Source: Malachius bipustulatus | Lineage: Eukaryota; Arthropoda; Insecta; Coleoptera; Melyridae | Assembly (NCBI GenBank): GCA_910589415.1 | Contig: OU342633.1 | Span: forward strand, 13,306,858-13,370,857 | Reading direction: 5' to 3' | Length of the DNA stretch: 64,000 bases | Part shown: positions 1 to 11,159 of the stretch, piece after piece | Position numbering within the stretch: position 1 is the first letter of the stretch | How the letters are laid out: each line of letters opens with the position of its first letter | Notes under the pieces: generated by a model | The model's database searches: none | What the model saw: only the letters and a program-made list of their open reading frames with translations | Told to the model about the DNA's origin: nothing | Program-made: the position numbers and the translations under genes

Positions 1-866
1 ACAAAATTTTTGCATGATAACGCAAACTCAAAATACCATTCTACTGGCCTAAAATAAGTATAGATCTTTCAGAACTATAGGTCTTTCAGTTTTAATATTT
101 CTTTAATTGTCTAATCAAATCTTTATTTGTTGTATTACTTGAAAATACGGCGTAGAGTATAGAAAACTACAAAAAACTACTAAAGCACAAAAAACACAAT
201 AACGAGTAGAGTCCCGTCGGACCCGTTCCAAAGGAACGAATCCGATAGTGGAACGATTCGGACCGGGTCCGAGACATGAAACAAAGCGGGTCCGTCGGTC
301 CGGCTCCGTTCCGTGAACGGATGACCGAAAGGATAATGAATAGGAATAAATTTAGCACTCGGCTCGGACCCGGAACGGTATGGATGAACGGAAAACGGAA
401 CGACTGTGAGGTGACTGGTAAGACTGACTAAGGGTTGGGGTGGATGAGGCTATTATGCTATAGTTTTATCACATAATAATAAAAATCTTTATTCTTTGGT
501 TTTATAGTTATGCTACATTTTTGATGCTATTAACGCCTAACGTACCTACCCCAAATAGTTTTCTTATTAAACTAAGTACCTACTTGATTCTTGATTGGGA
601 TTCGACACCGGATAAAGGTTTTTTCGACCAGATAAATTGAAAATAATGATTTGTTGCAAGTTTCTACTTCTTGTAATCTAGGTATTCATTAAAAATAATA
701 CCAATAGTATTATTGGTATTGTAGCGTAAGAACTACTTGAGTTTGAGTGGATTACTATTGAGTACTTACAAAAAAAATAGTTATAAGTACCTACCTATAT
801 TAATCTACACGTAATAAATATACCTATTCTATTATACCGTATTTCTACCTATAATAACTAAACATA
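1..866. other. Non-coding flank with GC-rich hairpin block
   Basis: No protein-coding signal is visible. The sequence is AT-rich except for about 205-410, a GC-rich block of short inverted repeats. TCGGACCCG at 217-225 is matched by CGGGTCCGA at 264-272, and inside it CGTTCC at 224-229 pairs with GGAACG at 233-238. Further GGAACG and GGTCCG units follow to about 400. The function is unknown; it may be the remnant of a small mobile element. Confidence 0.4.
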
Positions 867-1215
867 TAGAATATTACCGGATTTAGAAGAAAATAATAAC
901 ACCTTAGCCTTTTTGATCAAACACGCTTTAATTATGACAAAAGGAAATAAACAAACAACTCGCTTCGCAACCGTCTCCGCTCGCAGCTTGTCCAAGAATG
1001 CACCATTAGCCCCATCCTCGTTTCCATCAGCTGTGTCCTGTCCCTCTCCTGACAGCTGACGTGTGACAGATACACGTTGACACCTCGCCGCTCCTGTCAC
1101 GAGGATAGAGTCCCCCTCTGTCTGACAGCCCCGTGTTAGACAGAAGAGACCTCTGTCGCCGCCTACAGGCGTCCCCGGTAACTACCACCACCGTGACGTC
1201 TGTTGTTGAGTAACA
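867..1215 (-). repeat. 3' LTR of the Ty3 element
   Basis: Near-identical to 4370-4718 in the same orientation, with scattered single-base differences such as TAACACC versus TAACACC-flanking changes near 893-897. On the minus strand it begins TGTTAC at 1215. The outer edge near 867-870 is placed by where similarity stops and is uncertain by a few bases. Confidence 0.85.
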
Positions 1216-1355
1216 TTCGGCCATCCTGAAACAGATTAATGTCCACATTAATCACTTGTTAAGATTTATGTTGAGGGAGTCGAGATATCGCACACATACA
1301 GTTATGCCACACCTGCACATAGTCACCACTCCGTTACGACCTCACCTGGATATCT

Positions 1356-1568
1356 CTAACCCTCCAACATATCGATCAGATCTTGCCGATCGTCTACCTC
1401 CTGTTCACCTTCAGGATCTGGTATCACCTTTCTACTCTTACCCATCTTGAGCCCAGATGCGGAACTCTTGTACCGACGTAGAGCATCCACCGCTACTACG
1501 AACCGGTTGTTCTTGTACCCCCTAACACCTTTTACTGCAGTAATTATGTACATATCGCCGTCAAGCAC
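1356..1568 (-). pseudogene. Pol C-terminus (after integrase core), Ty3 element
   Basis: A 70-residue reading frame with the integrase-tail pattern: GDMYIITAV, then AVDALRRYKSS and an acidic end. In Ty3 elements this follows the integrase core. Here it is joined, out of frame, to the first part of RT at about 1570-1580. It therefore marks the downstream edge of an internal deletion. It has no function on its own. Confidence 0.7.
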
Positions 1569-1572
1569 CTTC

Positions 1573-2278
1573 CATTATCTTGTAATAATCTGTTCACCTT
1601 GCCTCTCACCATAGCTTTCACACTCTCCGCTAGCCTGTACGGTCGGTGATACACTGGCTTATTGGTAGTCAGCTGGATCTCCATACAACCTAAATTAGTC
1701 AACCCTAGGTCCGTATCGCTAGCCGAAAAACAGTGCTAGTTTGCCAGCAATAACCTATGTAGAGCACTCTCCTGCTCCCGCGACAATTCACCTACATTTA
1801 TTTTACTCAGACTAATTTCGGCTACGCTTGCAACATTTGCTCCTACCTTAGGCACCTCTACCGGATTGTCGGTTTTATTTCCTGAAGGTAGAATCTCCAC
1901 ACGACCTACAATCTGACCTTCCAACCACTGTAATGTACCGCCACCAAAGTTGGTTACTTCCAGCTGGCTTGCCTGCTCTCCCTGCAAGATTCCCCCTGAA
2001 ATAGCAACAACCCTGGCATCTTGCTCCCAAAACCTAGGTTTAAAATAATAAGATTCACCAGCCTTACTATCTGCAACCCATAACGTGACCAATCTAGCTG
2101 TGTTTGGTTTCAATTGAACGGTCTCAGCTACCCGCACCTGCCGCCTTTCGTTCAAATTAACACACTGAATTGCCTGCAGGAGTTCGCTGAACCCAGAGGT
2201 ACGCTGTAGCTCCACCTTATCTCCAGTGACAATAAATTCTAACCCTTCCTCGTTCAACGTGGGTTGTCCTAAAATCAA
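1573..2278 (-). pseudogene. Protease-RT linker and RT N-terminus, Ty3 element
   Basis: The 180-residue frame continues the protease frame after an in-frame TAG at 2300-2302. A second in-frame TAG sits at about 1736-1738. Past it the frame continues with the hallmark of the Ty3 RT N-terminus, PVYHRPYRLAESV, at about 1600-1660. The frame is then lost at the deletion junction near 1575. The polymerase YxDD motif is absent because that part is deleted. Confidence 0.75.
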
Positions 2279-2302
2279 ATCAATGCCCTCTAGACCTACC
2301 TC

Positions 2303-3016
2303 CTAGACTACCGCTGACACATTTAACTCCAGGTTTCGTCTAAGAAAGAGCTTTACTGTCACACGCCCAAGCACCGTACATGCGCTCCCTCCGAACCCCC
2401 TTAACACTGTATTATCATGCTGCATAGCCAATTTCAACCTAGACACACACTCCTTTGTCATCACATTGAACTGACTACCAGTATCTAAATACAATACAAT
2501 TAATTCTCCACTTTCTACTAATGCATATTTTTTACAAAGAGCATTCAAATTACTCACCGCATTCACCTCGCCGCCTTCTTTGGGTGCTTTGCGGGTGTCC
2601 AGCTCCTTGGACACCGACCTCGTTGCAGCGTTCCTCCGTTCCGGGCAGAAGAAACGCCTGTGCCCCGTCTTCCCACATATCATGCACCGCGTCACCTTTG
2701 GATGTGGGCAGTCGGATGCATTGTGGTCACCTACAGCTTGGCAGTTATAGCACCTCCTCCTATCCAGTCGACGATCCTGAACGGGGCGCCTCAGAACTTC
2801 GTGACGACCTGGTCGCTCCGAGGAGACCGTCCCCTGGTTGAACCTCGCCGAAGTGCTATGACCGTCCAAAGCTGACGGGAAGCCAGCATAGAGAGTTTCC
2901 GGATCTCTGCACGGAAAGGCACGAGCGCTGGCTCTCACGTCCTGAGGTAGGCCGCCGAGGATACAGGAAACAGCCGACTCTCCTCTGATGCCCAGCTTCT
3001 CACATAGCATCACCAT
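2303..3016 (-). pseudogene. Gag C-terminus, CCHC zinc knuckles and aspartic protease
   Basis: The frame starts with the end of the gag capsid region. It then has two zinc knuckles, CYNCQAVGDHNASDC and CMICGKTGHRRFFC, and the retropepsin active site LDTGSQ. In the family gag packages RNA and the protease matures the polyprotein. The frame joins the 3411-4226 gag frame exactly if the LINE at 3017-3447 is removed, reading through a Tyr-Tyr-His-Ser-Met-Val-Met junction. So gag was one continuous frame before that insertion. Confidence 0.85.
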
Positions 3017-3447
3017 TTTTTTTTTTTTTTATTTTATTTATTTAAGTATTTACATTTACGGGCAAGCCCAAATAATGTATTTACAGTTACACAACACTTA
3101 TATTGGAATTGACTAATAATTAACTCATTTTACTTATTAACAAATCGAGCACCCTGTCATTGATTGCTAAGGAAAGCTTTCAGTGCCCTTAAGGAGCTGA
3201 AAAATATGTCCAAGCCAGGATAGCGAGTCATAAAGTCGTTAGTATGGTTGATCATATCTGTTATTGGAGAGAATAGGCCATAATTAGTTTTGTGTGGTGG
3301 TGGAGCAAATAGGACAGCTGATCTTGTGGGGTATATAGGAGTTCGAATAGCAATTTGCGCTAATAATTCCGGACAACTAAGAAGACCATTGAAGAGTTTG
3401 TAGATAAAAATTACATATCGACCAGAACGTTTACCATGCTATGATTT
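3017..3447 (-). mobile_element. 5'-truncated jockey/CR1-type LINE inserted in gag
   Basis: On the minus strand this stretch encodes the ORF2 tail of a jockey/CR1-like LINE, including PELLAQIAIRTP and HKTNYGLFSP. It then has a stop, a short 3' UTR and an A-tract (the T-run at 3017-3033). A direct repeat ACCAT flanks it at about 3012-3016 and 3433-3437. ACCATGCTATGAT is also tandemly duplicated at 3433-3462. The 5' truncation, poly-A tail and short duplication are classic signs of target-primed insertion. Confidence 0.85.
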
Positions 3448-4226
3448 ATTACCATGCTATGATAATAGCTGGTCATCGTTTCGCCGTCTCTCTTCTTCCT
3501 CGCCGCCAAATCCTGCAGCATGGCATAGAAGTCATGCTTCCTGGGGAAGGCTTTCCGCAGGGCAGACTTCCATTGCACCCAGGTCAGGTTGTAATAATTG
3601 TCAAGGCGATTGAACCACGCCTTGGCCGCTCCCGTAAACCTAACCTGCATACACAGACTCCTTTCCTGCTCCGTCCATCGATGGATAGCTCCAAGTTGAT
3701 CAATCCTCGTGTCGACGTTGTGATCCTTGTCGTCAGGATCAAACAGAGTGATCAGCTCGAGGCTTGCCTTGGAGAAGCTCCCACCAGTACCAGTGGTCCT
3801 GCCCTCTGCTACAGACACCTTGGCAGAGCTTGTACCACTATTGCACCGGCAATCCACACAGGATTTATCGCCAACCTGTAACAAAGAAGGGCACACAGCC
3901 ACATTCTCTTTATTAGCGATCAGTTGATTCTGACCGGTCAACTGATTACCCACCACACTTACCGAAGGGCTGGAGGACGACATTCTACCTTTCTCCTGAC
4001 TCTCTTTCTCCAGGGCCGAGATCCTTCCTATTAGCCGCCTCACTGCGAAATTCGCGAGTTGAAGGGGAATGGGGGAGTCGGCTTCCCGGATCTGCTCACT
4101 CATCTCCACCTCATCTCCAGTCCCGATAGCATCCACCAAACCCTCGGAAATATTCATTCCTTCGAGGTTTTCTTCTAACCCTTCCGCCTCCGTTTCGAGC
4201 ACCAACACCTCGTTCTCGTTCTCCAT
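3448..4226 (-). pseudogene. Gag N-terminal/capsid part, Ty3 element
   Basis: The 271-residue frame begins at an ATG near the 5' LTR. It has an acidic, low-complexity N-terminus of about 130 residues, then a retrotransposon-gag capsid region: GAAKAWFNRLDNYY, WKSALRKAFP, ETMTSYYHSM. The frame ends inside the LINE insertion and resumes at 3016. This is the structural protein of the element, with no evidence of host use. Confidence 0.85.
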
Positions 4227-4369
4227 CGCACCTTTTCTTCTATCACCGGAAATAACAAAGAAATTTAATATATCGCCAAAATATTACCTTTGTCAGATCG
4301 CACTGCCTAAATTGCAAAAACACCTATTGTTTTTTTGTACCAATTTTGTGCAGATGGGTGTCCCACTTC

Positions 4370-4718
4370 TGAAATATTACCGGATTTAGAAGAAAACACT
4401 AACACCTTAGCCTTTTTGATCAAACACGCTTTTATTATGACAAAAGGAAATAAACAAACAACTCGCTTCGCAACCGTCTCCGCTCGCAGCTTGTCCAAGA
4501 ATGCCCCATTAGCTCCACCCTCGTTTCCATCAGCTGTGTCCTGTCCCTCTCCTGACAGCTGACGTGTGACAGATACACGTTGACACCTCGCCGCTCCTGT
4601 CACGAGGATAGAGTCCCCCTCTGTCTGACAGCCCCGTGTTAGACAGAAGAGACCTCTGTCGCCGCCTACAGGCGTCCAAGGTAACTGCCACCACCGTGAC
4701 GTCTATTGTTGGGTAACA
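4370..4718 (-). repeat. 5' LTR of the Ty3 element
   Basis: Partner of the repeat at 867-1215. It is the 5' LTR for the minus-strand element, so transcription should start in it and run towards lower coordinates. The inner end is at about 4370-4373 and the outer end at 4718. Few differences separate the two LTRs, so the insertion is fairly young compared with other elements here. Confidence 0.85.
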
Positions 4719-4927
4719 AGTATTTACAAAAAATATACCTAGAGACATAATTTACATAAATTGGTAACTTATATAATAATATAAGGTAGGTACCTATAAG
4801 GTTTACGAACTGTAACATAATAGGTAAAGTAGGTAGGTACATATTTAATATTTAACAAACTTATTCTAAATTACCATTTAAAAAAATTACTTGTGCGACT
4901 TTGTTCGATTTTAATCGGCTTCTTTTG

Positions 4928-6481
4928 TCAGTTAAAATCCGACCTGCCTTTTATTATAATCTTTTCTTTACAAAATCCGACAGTACATATAGGATGGAGA
5001 ATTGGTCTCTCTTGCCACCATTTCAAAGGGTCTTCCTTTCTTGGAAGCATATGTTCCTTTAAATAACGGTCGATTTCAAGAATCGCAGCAGTTCGCGGGT
5101 TTATGGTGGTACTCTCGGACACAAGTTCATCGAACTCTTTCCAAAGGACGGATTTGACCGATTCTGGTTGCGGTGTATGTCCTTGTCCTTCCTCTGGAGC
5201 ATCTGCATCACGATCTACATTGGGAACAATAATCATTGTCGCTTGCGTTGATTGCAATTTGTTGCGCAAATTTTCAACCGTTTTTACGTATTTCTGTTGT
5301 TTCAGAAACCCATATTTTTGAGATATAAGCTCATTATCCTCATATCGGTCAAACCGTTCATTCAATTGCTCGCGCAATTTGTTCGCCATTGAAGAACAAG
5401 ATGGTTTTAGTTGTTTTGGAGAAAACTTAACGACGTGACTTTTCATTGCCTTAATGAAATACAACACTTTTGACAATGATATATTTTTTTCGGCACTAAG
5501 TTCAATTGTTATTTCAATGAATATGCACAAAATATCTGTTGCCTCCTTTATCTCTATCCAATCGTCTTCATCGAGAGTGTTCAAGTCCCTGAAATAATCC
5601 AGCAGTTATACTTAATTACTGAAGTTGTCTTAAATTTTGTTTCTGATTCTTATGAAGCATAAAATTATGTAACTTTTCTCTAATTTAAACCACTCTGTAT
5701 TTATCAACATGTAATTTTGGACAATTGTAGGTTAGCAGGTATATTAGGTAGAGGTGCATGATTAGGGTCTAGTGTGGATAATAAAGGGTGAAAATAATAC
5801 TTGGTCATAAAAAGGTCTAAAATCCTTACCTATTTACTAATGCTAAAGTAGCAACAACAGAATCCTTTATTTGCAAGATTTGTATTAACATGTCATATGT
5901 AGAGTTCAATCGCGTTCGCACATCTTGTTTCAATTTAAGAACCGGTAGCTTCATTTGCTCTTAAATTTCGTTGAGACGACTAAGGGCTTAAGAACTCCTT
6001 TTCAACAATTCAACAATAATTAATTTCACCTTTGGTAAAATTGTATCTCGTAGACACTCAATCCCACTCTGGACAATCAAATTAACTGTGGGCAAAGCAT
6101 GGAATTTGGTGTCAGTTACACAGTTTTGTATCCTTCACTATGTTAGTTTGTCGTGATTGCTGTTATTTTGTATTCTATACCCCAGTCCTTAATAGATTTT
6201 TTTAATAAACCACTTAGATTTTCCCCTGTGTAACTTTTTGTATATTTATCACAGCCCAGCGTATGCGAACATAATGCCCAATCTTTATTGATATAGTACG
6301 CTGTTATTGCAACAAAACTTTTATTATTTATCGATGTCCAAGCATCGGTTGTGAGACTCACGGCCACATAATCTTTTAATTTCAATTTAATTGCATCATA
6401 AATTTCATTGTACAGACCGGGAATCAAGCTATTAGATATACTCGTAGTTTTTCTGGATGGCACAAAATCACTCAAAAACAT
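4928..6481 (-). pseudogene. hAT transposase, degenerate (BED-finger family type)
   Basis: Three collinear minus-strand segments match a hAT transposase. 6481-6143 has the first catalytic region, LTTDAWTSINNKSF. About 6110-5830 has CFAHSVNLIVQSG, then LKQDVRTRLNSTYDML. 5584-4928 (218 residues) ends in the hAT C-terminal dimerisation motif EIDRYLKEHMLP and DPLKWWQERP. Stops and frame changes near 6140, 5975 and 5830 break it. The N-terminal BED zinc finger was not found. The enzyme would have cut and pasted a hAT transposon; this copy cannot be functional. Confidence 0.8.
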
Positions 6482-6619
6482 ATAGGTAACTGGACACGCG
6501 TAACTATTTCATGGATTAAAACATAAAACACATTTTTCAATTACACCTTTATTATATTAATTTATAAATATAACAACTGAATTACAGGCTACAATTTACC
6601 CGTCATTATGACATATTGA

Positions 6620-7090
6620 CGATTAATGCCCTGCAAGTTTTTCCAGGGCAAGCAACTTTCTTTCATTCAACTTGAGCTTCTTTTCTAAGAGTTCAAGTTT
6701 CCTTTCATCTTTTGCTTGTTTATCGTCTAATTTAATTTTAATCTCTCGAATTTCCTCTCCCTCAACTTCATGATTACTGTCTTTTTCTTTGGTGTGCTTG
6801 GAGCTGCGACTTCCATTTCATATTGACTCTGAGATATTTCGCCCCCATTTCACCCATCATACCTTCTGGAATTCCAAGTGATGGAGTAGATATGTTGGAA
6901 GTTGCCGGTGATACAGCAGGAATGTCGACAACATCCAATGTATGGTGAAGAAATATGGGGCTGAGTTCCCAGAATGCCATCTAACTGTTCGTAAAAGTTG
7001 TACGTAGTGGGGCCTCTGCCAGATTCCCCTTTGACATCTTTTACGCTCTTGTATGTTTTTACCAGATTTAACCACTTTTTTTGCATACAT
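6620..7090 (-). pseudogene. Myb/SANT-like DNA-binding protein, Harbinger-accessory type
   Basis: The minus-strand frame contains KKWLNLVKTYKSVKD, GESGRGPTTYNFYEQLDGIL and a Thr/Ser-rich linker. A one-base frameshift near 6780 follows, then a charged coiled coil ending KLLALEKLAGH before a stop near 6624. This layout (Myb/SANT trihelix-like domain, linker, C-terminal coiled coil) is that of the second protein of PIF/Harbinger transposons, which helps the transposase enter the nucleus and bind DNA. No partner transposase lies next to it. A homologue is at 30105-30930. Confidence 0.6.
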
Positions 7091-7407
7091 AAATATTTAA
7101 AAAAATCTAAAGTAAGAAGATGTATTTTTTATTTATTTTTTTAAATGTATGATTTCTGATACAAGATGTTTATTTGCATTAATGTGATGACAATACATCG
7201 ATTATGAAATTTTATAAAACAGTTATTATTATTTTCGTTCAAACACAAATGTAAGTCACATTTCTGACATTAAATTTAATGAAAGAAAACGATGTACATG
7301 TTGGAAATTTACATCTCTGACGTGTCTGTTGGAGATTTACATATCTGACGTGTCTGTTCATAAACAGGCGAACGGCTGTCTCCGTCCATTCGAACATCCT
7401 TTGGAGG
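7091..7407. other. No gene seen
   Basis: AT-rich, non-coding. A short tandem duplication of GGAGATTTACATCTCTGACG-like units is visible at about 7303-7350. Confidence 0.4.
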
Positions 7408-7699
7408 CACATAGGGGAAAGTTGTCCACATTCGGCATATTAGCTTTGAGAAGTGAAATCTGAAAAAACTGGTTACAAAATTCAAAAACTTTTATTTTTA
7501 TGAAACTGTAATTTATTAAGTACTTGTTTTTTTTTGACAAATGGCCGAGAGTACCCTACTGGGGAGGGGGTAGTTTCAGCTATATGAAGGGGCATTTTCG
7601 GCTATATGTTAGGATGTCCTAAAAAAGTAAATCAAAAGACAAAACATAAGGTGCATGTTTACCTATGGATCTTAACTTAACTTAAATTTATAATTGAAA

Positions 7700-8800
7700 A
7701 ATTAACACAAAATTTGAAAACACTCGATGTTCTTGCTGTGCCATGCCTGGAAGAAGAAGGTAAAACAGCTGCAATGTCTTTTTTTCTGTACTATTGAAAT
7801 ATCTTCAACAGTAGGAAACAGACAAAAGCTAGGTATTTGTATTTCCTTTACGGCGCAAAAATTTTATCTCGTATTCCTCATCTTGAAAAGAAGTTATTTG
7901 ACCCAGATTAAAAATTTCTTTCTCGGAAACTGGAAACTTTACAAGAACGAAAGTTCCCACGTTAATATTCTCACTCTCAGTGATGAGTCTTAGGTCTTCA
8001 AAATCTTCTTCGTCGTCAGACGAGCAATCTTGCAAAACAACTTCAGTGCTTGATTCGCTTGACGTCGAATTTTTTCGCATTTTACCCACACTGGTCAAAT
8101 TTTTTTTGACGGTTGCCTTGTTTTGTTTTAAACTTAGTTTTCTTCTCCGTTCTACTTCTGAACTTTTTCTTTTGTCATATTCTGGCGTGTCTGTATATAT
8201 TGTTGACTGTGCTTTTCTATTTTTAGTTTTTTCTTCTCTTCAGGCTGCACCTTTGGATATGGCCTAATTTGACACAATGAGGAAGTCGCTGTAGAAGGCA
8301 CTGAAGGCGAGGCTGGAGGTGTTTTGTATACATATAATTTTTGGCGCATAATTTGATGTTGACCATTGGTGAGATTTCTCCGGTCTACAATTCCGGCTGT
8401 GAGACAGAAGTAAAGTCTTCTTTATTTTGCGTCAGTGGTTGACCACTAACTTCACTTGGGATAAAATCTGCGTCACTGAAAATAAGTCGATTCAGTGGCC
8501 ATAATCCAGTGTTTTTAAATGAGCTAGTTATATTTTTAATTGTGAATGCACATTCATATGCCTGCTTAGCCAAACGCGCCAAATGTCGAATTTTAAGGGC
8601 TTTTGCAGGATTTGAAAGCAGCCAATCATGCTGAGCTGTACTTAGATATGACTTCAAGGGTCCAAATACCCCTACATCTAGAGGCTGAGTCCGGTGCGTT
8701 GTATGAGGTGGAAAAGAAAGTAAAATGATTCCCTTTTCTCTGCATAATTTATAACATCCAATTCCACCCCGAGCAAATTTCTGGGAGGGAAAGAACGCTA
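7700..8800 (-). pseudogene. Pogo/Tigger-type DDE_1 transposase, C-terminal half
   Basis: From 8790 the minus strand reads KGIILLSFPPHTTHRTQPLD then VGVFGPLKSYL, the DDE_1 signature of pogo/jerky/CENP-B-like transposases. After it come KQAYECAFTIKNI and TGLWPLNRLIF. A proline/lysine-rich segment follows (8349-8152), and then an acidic tail with GTFVLVKFPVSEKE (8098-7829). The upstream catalytic Asp residues are not present here. Frame changes occur near 8385 and 8150, so it is a pseudogene. 14150-14640 is a related but distinct copy. Confidence 0.75.
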
Positions 8801-11159
8801 CTTAGCAGCCAGCTAGCTCCAAATAAATTTTCCATAAAATCTTATCAATAACATATTAAACAAAATCTAAGCAATATTTTATTAAATGGCAATGCACATT
8901 AAGAGTAACCAGATGGGGTGAGACAATAAGAACGACACAGATTAGAACAATTTATTTAACAAGATTGCATTTTTCATTTCACAATAATTATTCATGACAA
9001 TAATAATAATGACAATAAAAATGGGCAATAGGTAGGCACAGTAATAAATTAATTAACAAAGCTGAATATTTGTAACTTAAGTGATTTAACAAGTGATAGG
9101 TAATAGTAATGATTAATTATAAAAAGGTTAATTTAAAAAAATTTTGAGCATAAACTAACTATCGGAAAGAGAGTACAAAATATAAGATCTCACGAATCTT
9201 CAAGGGATGTCTTTATTGAAATAAATTAACTCAAAACAAGAAAATGGTAGTGACGTCAGGCACTTATCTTTTGTTCTGATGCGGTGCTTGACGTGGCCTC
9301 AGGATCGGATTTTCCAGCAGCTCTGGAATTACGGCACGCCGCTGCCTCAGGACATCCCAGTTGTCACCCTGGAGTTCTGGTGACTGATGGGTCCTGCTAT
9401 TGATGAGTCCTGATGGTGTGGACTCATCTTGATGGCAAGGGATGGTGCTTGCCTATGGCCGCTGCTTCTCCATCCCCAGAAAAGGAGGGCGAGTGCCTTC
9501 AAAATAATAATCGAGATCAGAACTTGCACTCCAACAACTAGGCCGGATCTTCAAGAGCCACCTGACGCCATGTCGTTCAGATCGCCTTGAAGATACGCCT
9601 ACATTTTTTTTTTACAAATAAAATGTTACAAATTTGAAGATAATAACAATAGTAAAAATAAACCTATTTATAAAAAGCAAAATATGAAATTAAATAATAT
9701 GAAAAGTTAACAGTCATAAAATAAACATTGATGATGATGATCATGAATAAATATAAATGCATCGCCTGCCGCTGATTTGAGAAAAATAATTTAACATTAA
9801 AAATCGAGAAAATTCAGTACTCACCCTGTTGGAAGAGAACTATTCACTTTCTAGCCGGACATGGTTCTGGATTTCGAGAACTCTAAAGAAAAATCGTCTA
9901 GGAGAGCCAAAAGCACCGAATTTATTTCCTTCCTTATCAAAATTAAATTATCACCGGCGATTGCCACCGACTGCTCGACGACGTCCGAACAACGTTCCCT
10001 ACCACCGAGAATTTTTACCAAGGCGGTGAAATGTAAAACTCAGCCATCGAGATATACATACAGGGCGATCACGGTCACTACCGCACTATAGAAAAATAAT
10101 AATTGTAAATTATATATAAAAAAAAAATGGTAACATCTCAATTGAGATGTTACAAATTTTATGACATCCACGGATATGTGAGACTCGTTGCAACCCTCTC
10201 TACTCGCTCGATTTTAAATTTAGAATAAAAATGCCAAAAATATACGAGCAGAGGGTGTATCCCCTCTCGCTCCGTTCGGGTACGTTCAGATTCCTTTGAA
10301 CCCGAAACGGAACAGAGGGATGGTGGAGATTTAAAAAGAGATTACAAATTTATCAAGTGATCGTCTAGATAAAAATAAAATGTTTCCAAAAAGACTCAAA
10401 ACTTGACCTGCCCTACGCTGTGATAAATTTTGATTTCAGGTCACACAAACACACTACATGAAATAAAAGTCACACTATAATAATTAACAGTTTATTGGAA
10501 TAAATTCCAATTAAAGCAAAATTCGTGAGTTATACTTGAAATTAGGATTCTTCAAAATTACTTACTAAAATGTACACATAACATTAAAAAGAAATATCAT
10601 TACTCATTTAAAACAAAATAAGTCTATAAAAGACCGCAATATAACCTTCAATAGGCATTCATCGAAATTCACATACCTAACTTTACTTAATCCTGCCAAA
10701 CAACAGTCTTACAAAACTAAAATTTACTTTACTAATCAAAATCAATTATCATTAATATTAAATTCAAATTCTTTAATTACTCTCAACTCATCTGTTGATA
10801 AACCGGTACTTCCTGCTCCTGTTCTACTGTTTCGGTACTTGGAGCAGATGTCTCGGGGCCGTCTTTGGTGGCGTGTATACCAGCTTGGTATAAACAAATT
10901 TAGTAATAGGTAAAAATGTAATATCAATTAGATATTTTTAAATTAATTTATAGATAACAACAATCTAATTCAAATTTACTTCAATAACGTCATTTGGTCT
11001 ATGTGCTCCCTTCTTTGGAGAACATAAAAGTTATATTATAAACACGATAAGGTACCTTCAGATTCCAAATGGCGGCTCAGGTTGAAAATTGAGTGAAACA
11101 GAAGACCCAAAAAAGCAGGATGGAGAACAACACTTCCTCCTTCCACTATCGGTGACGTC
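8801..11159. other. Insert of unknown type inside the pogo-like element
   Basis: No transposase or RT signature was recognised. Visible features: a moderately GC-rich stretch at 9240-9560 with several CCTGATG/GATGAGTCC words; a perfect 24-bp palindrome at 10130-10153 (arms GTAACATCTCAA); a direct repeat of TGTTACAAATTT at about 9624 and 10148; and a GC-rich hairpin-forming block at about 10195-10330 resembling that at 205-410. The ORFs near 9829-10091 and 10742-10927 are short and unrecognised. Confidence 0.35.
10130..10153. repeat. Perfect 24-bp palindrome
   Basis: Each half reads GTAACATCTCAA / TTGAGATGTTAC. No spacer separates the halves. It may be the point where two TGTTAC...-type ends meet, but no element could be assigned. 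Confidence 0.6.

Larger units (their letters stand above)
867..4718 (-). mobile_element. Ty3/gypsy-type LTR retrotransposon, internally deleted
   Basis: Two direct repeats of about 349 bp (867-1215 and 4370-4718) bound a reverse-strand gag-pro-pol remnant. Read on the minus strand each LTR starts TGTTAC. Gag, CCHC knuckles, an aspartic protease and the start of RT are present in order. RT then joins directly to the integrase C-terminus near 1570-1580, so most of RT, all of RNase H and most of integrase are missing. A truncated LINE (3017-3447) also interrupts gag. The element is non-autonomous. I could not find a clear target duplication. A stretch reading TGGGACACCC on the minus strand (4355-4364), nine bases inside the 5' LTR, is a weak primer-binding-site candidate. 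Confidence 0.85.

Noticed and set aside
858..1248. Two LTR-located ORFs that repeat at 4307-4748
   Set aside because: Repetition is due to the LTRs; the frames have no motif and lie in LTR sequence.
2521..2875. Plus-strand ORFs of 71-106 codons
   Set aside because: They lie opposite the gag zinc-knuckle and protease frame, which has clear motifs; antisense shadows.
3441..3927. Plus-strand ORF of 146 codons
   Set aside because: Antisense to the gag capsid frame at 3448-4226; no recognisable domain.
9625..10134. Solo LTR with TGTTAC...GTAACA ends
   Set aside because: No target duplication and no second copy; the right end is part of a symmetric palindrome.
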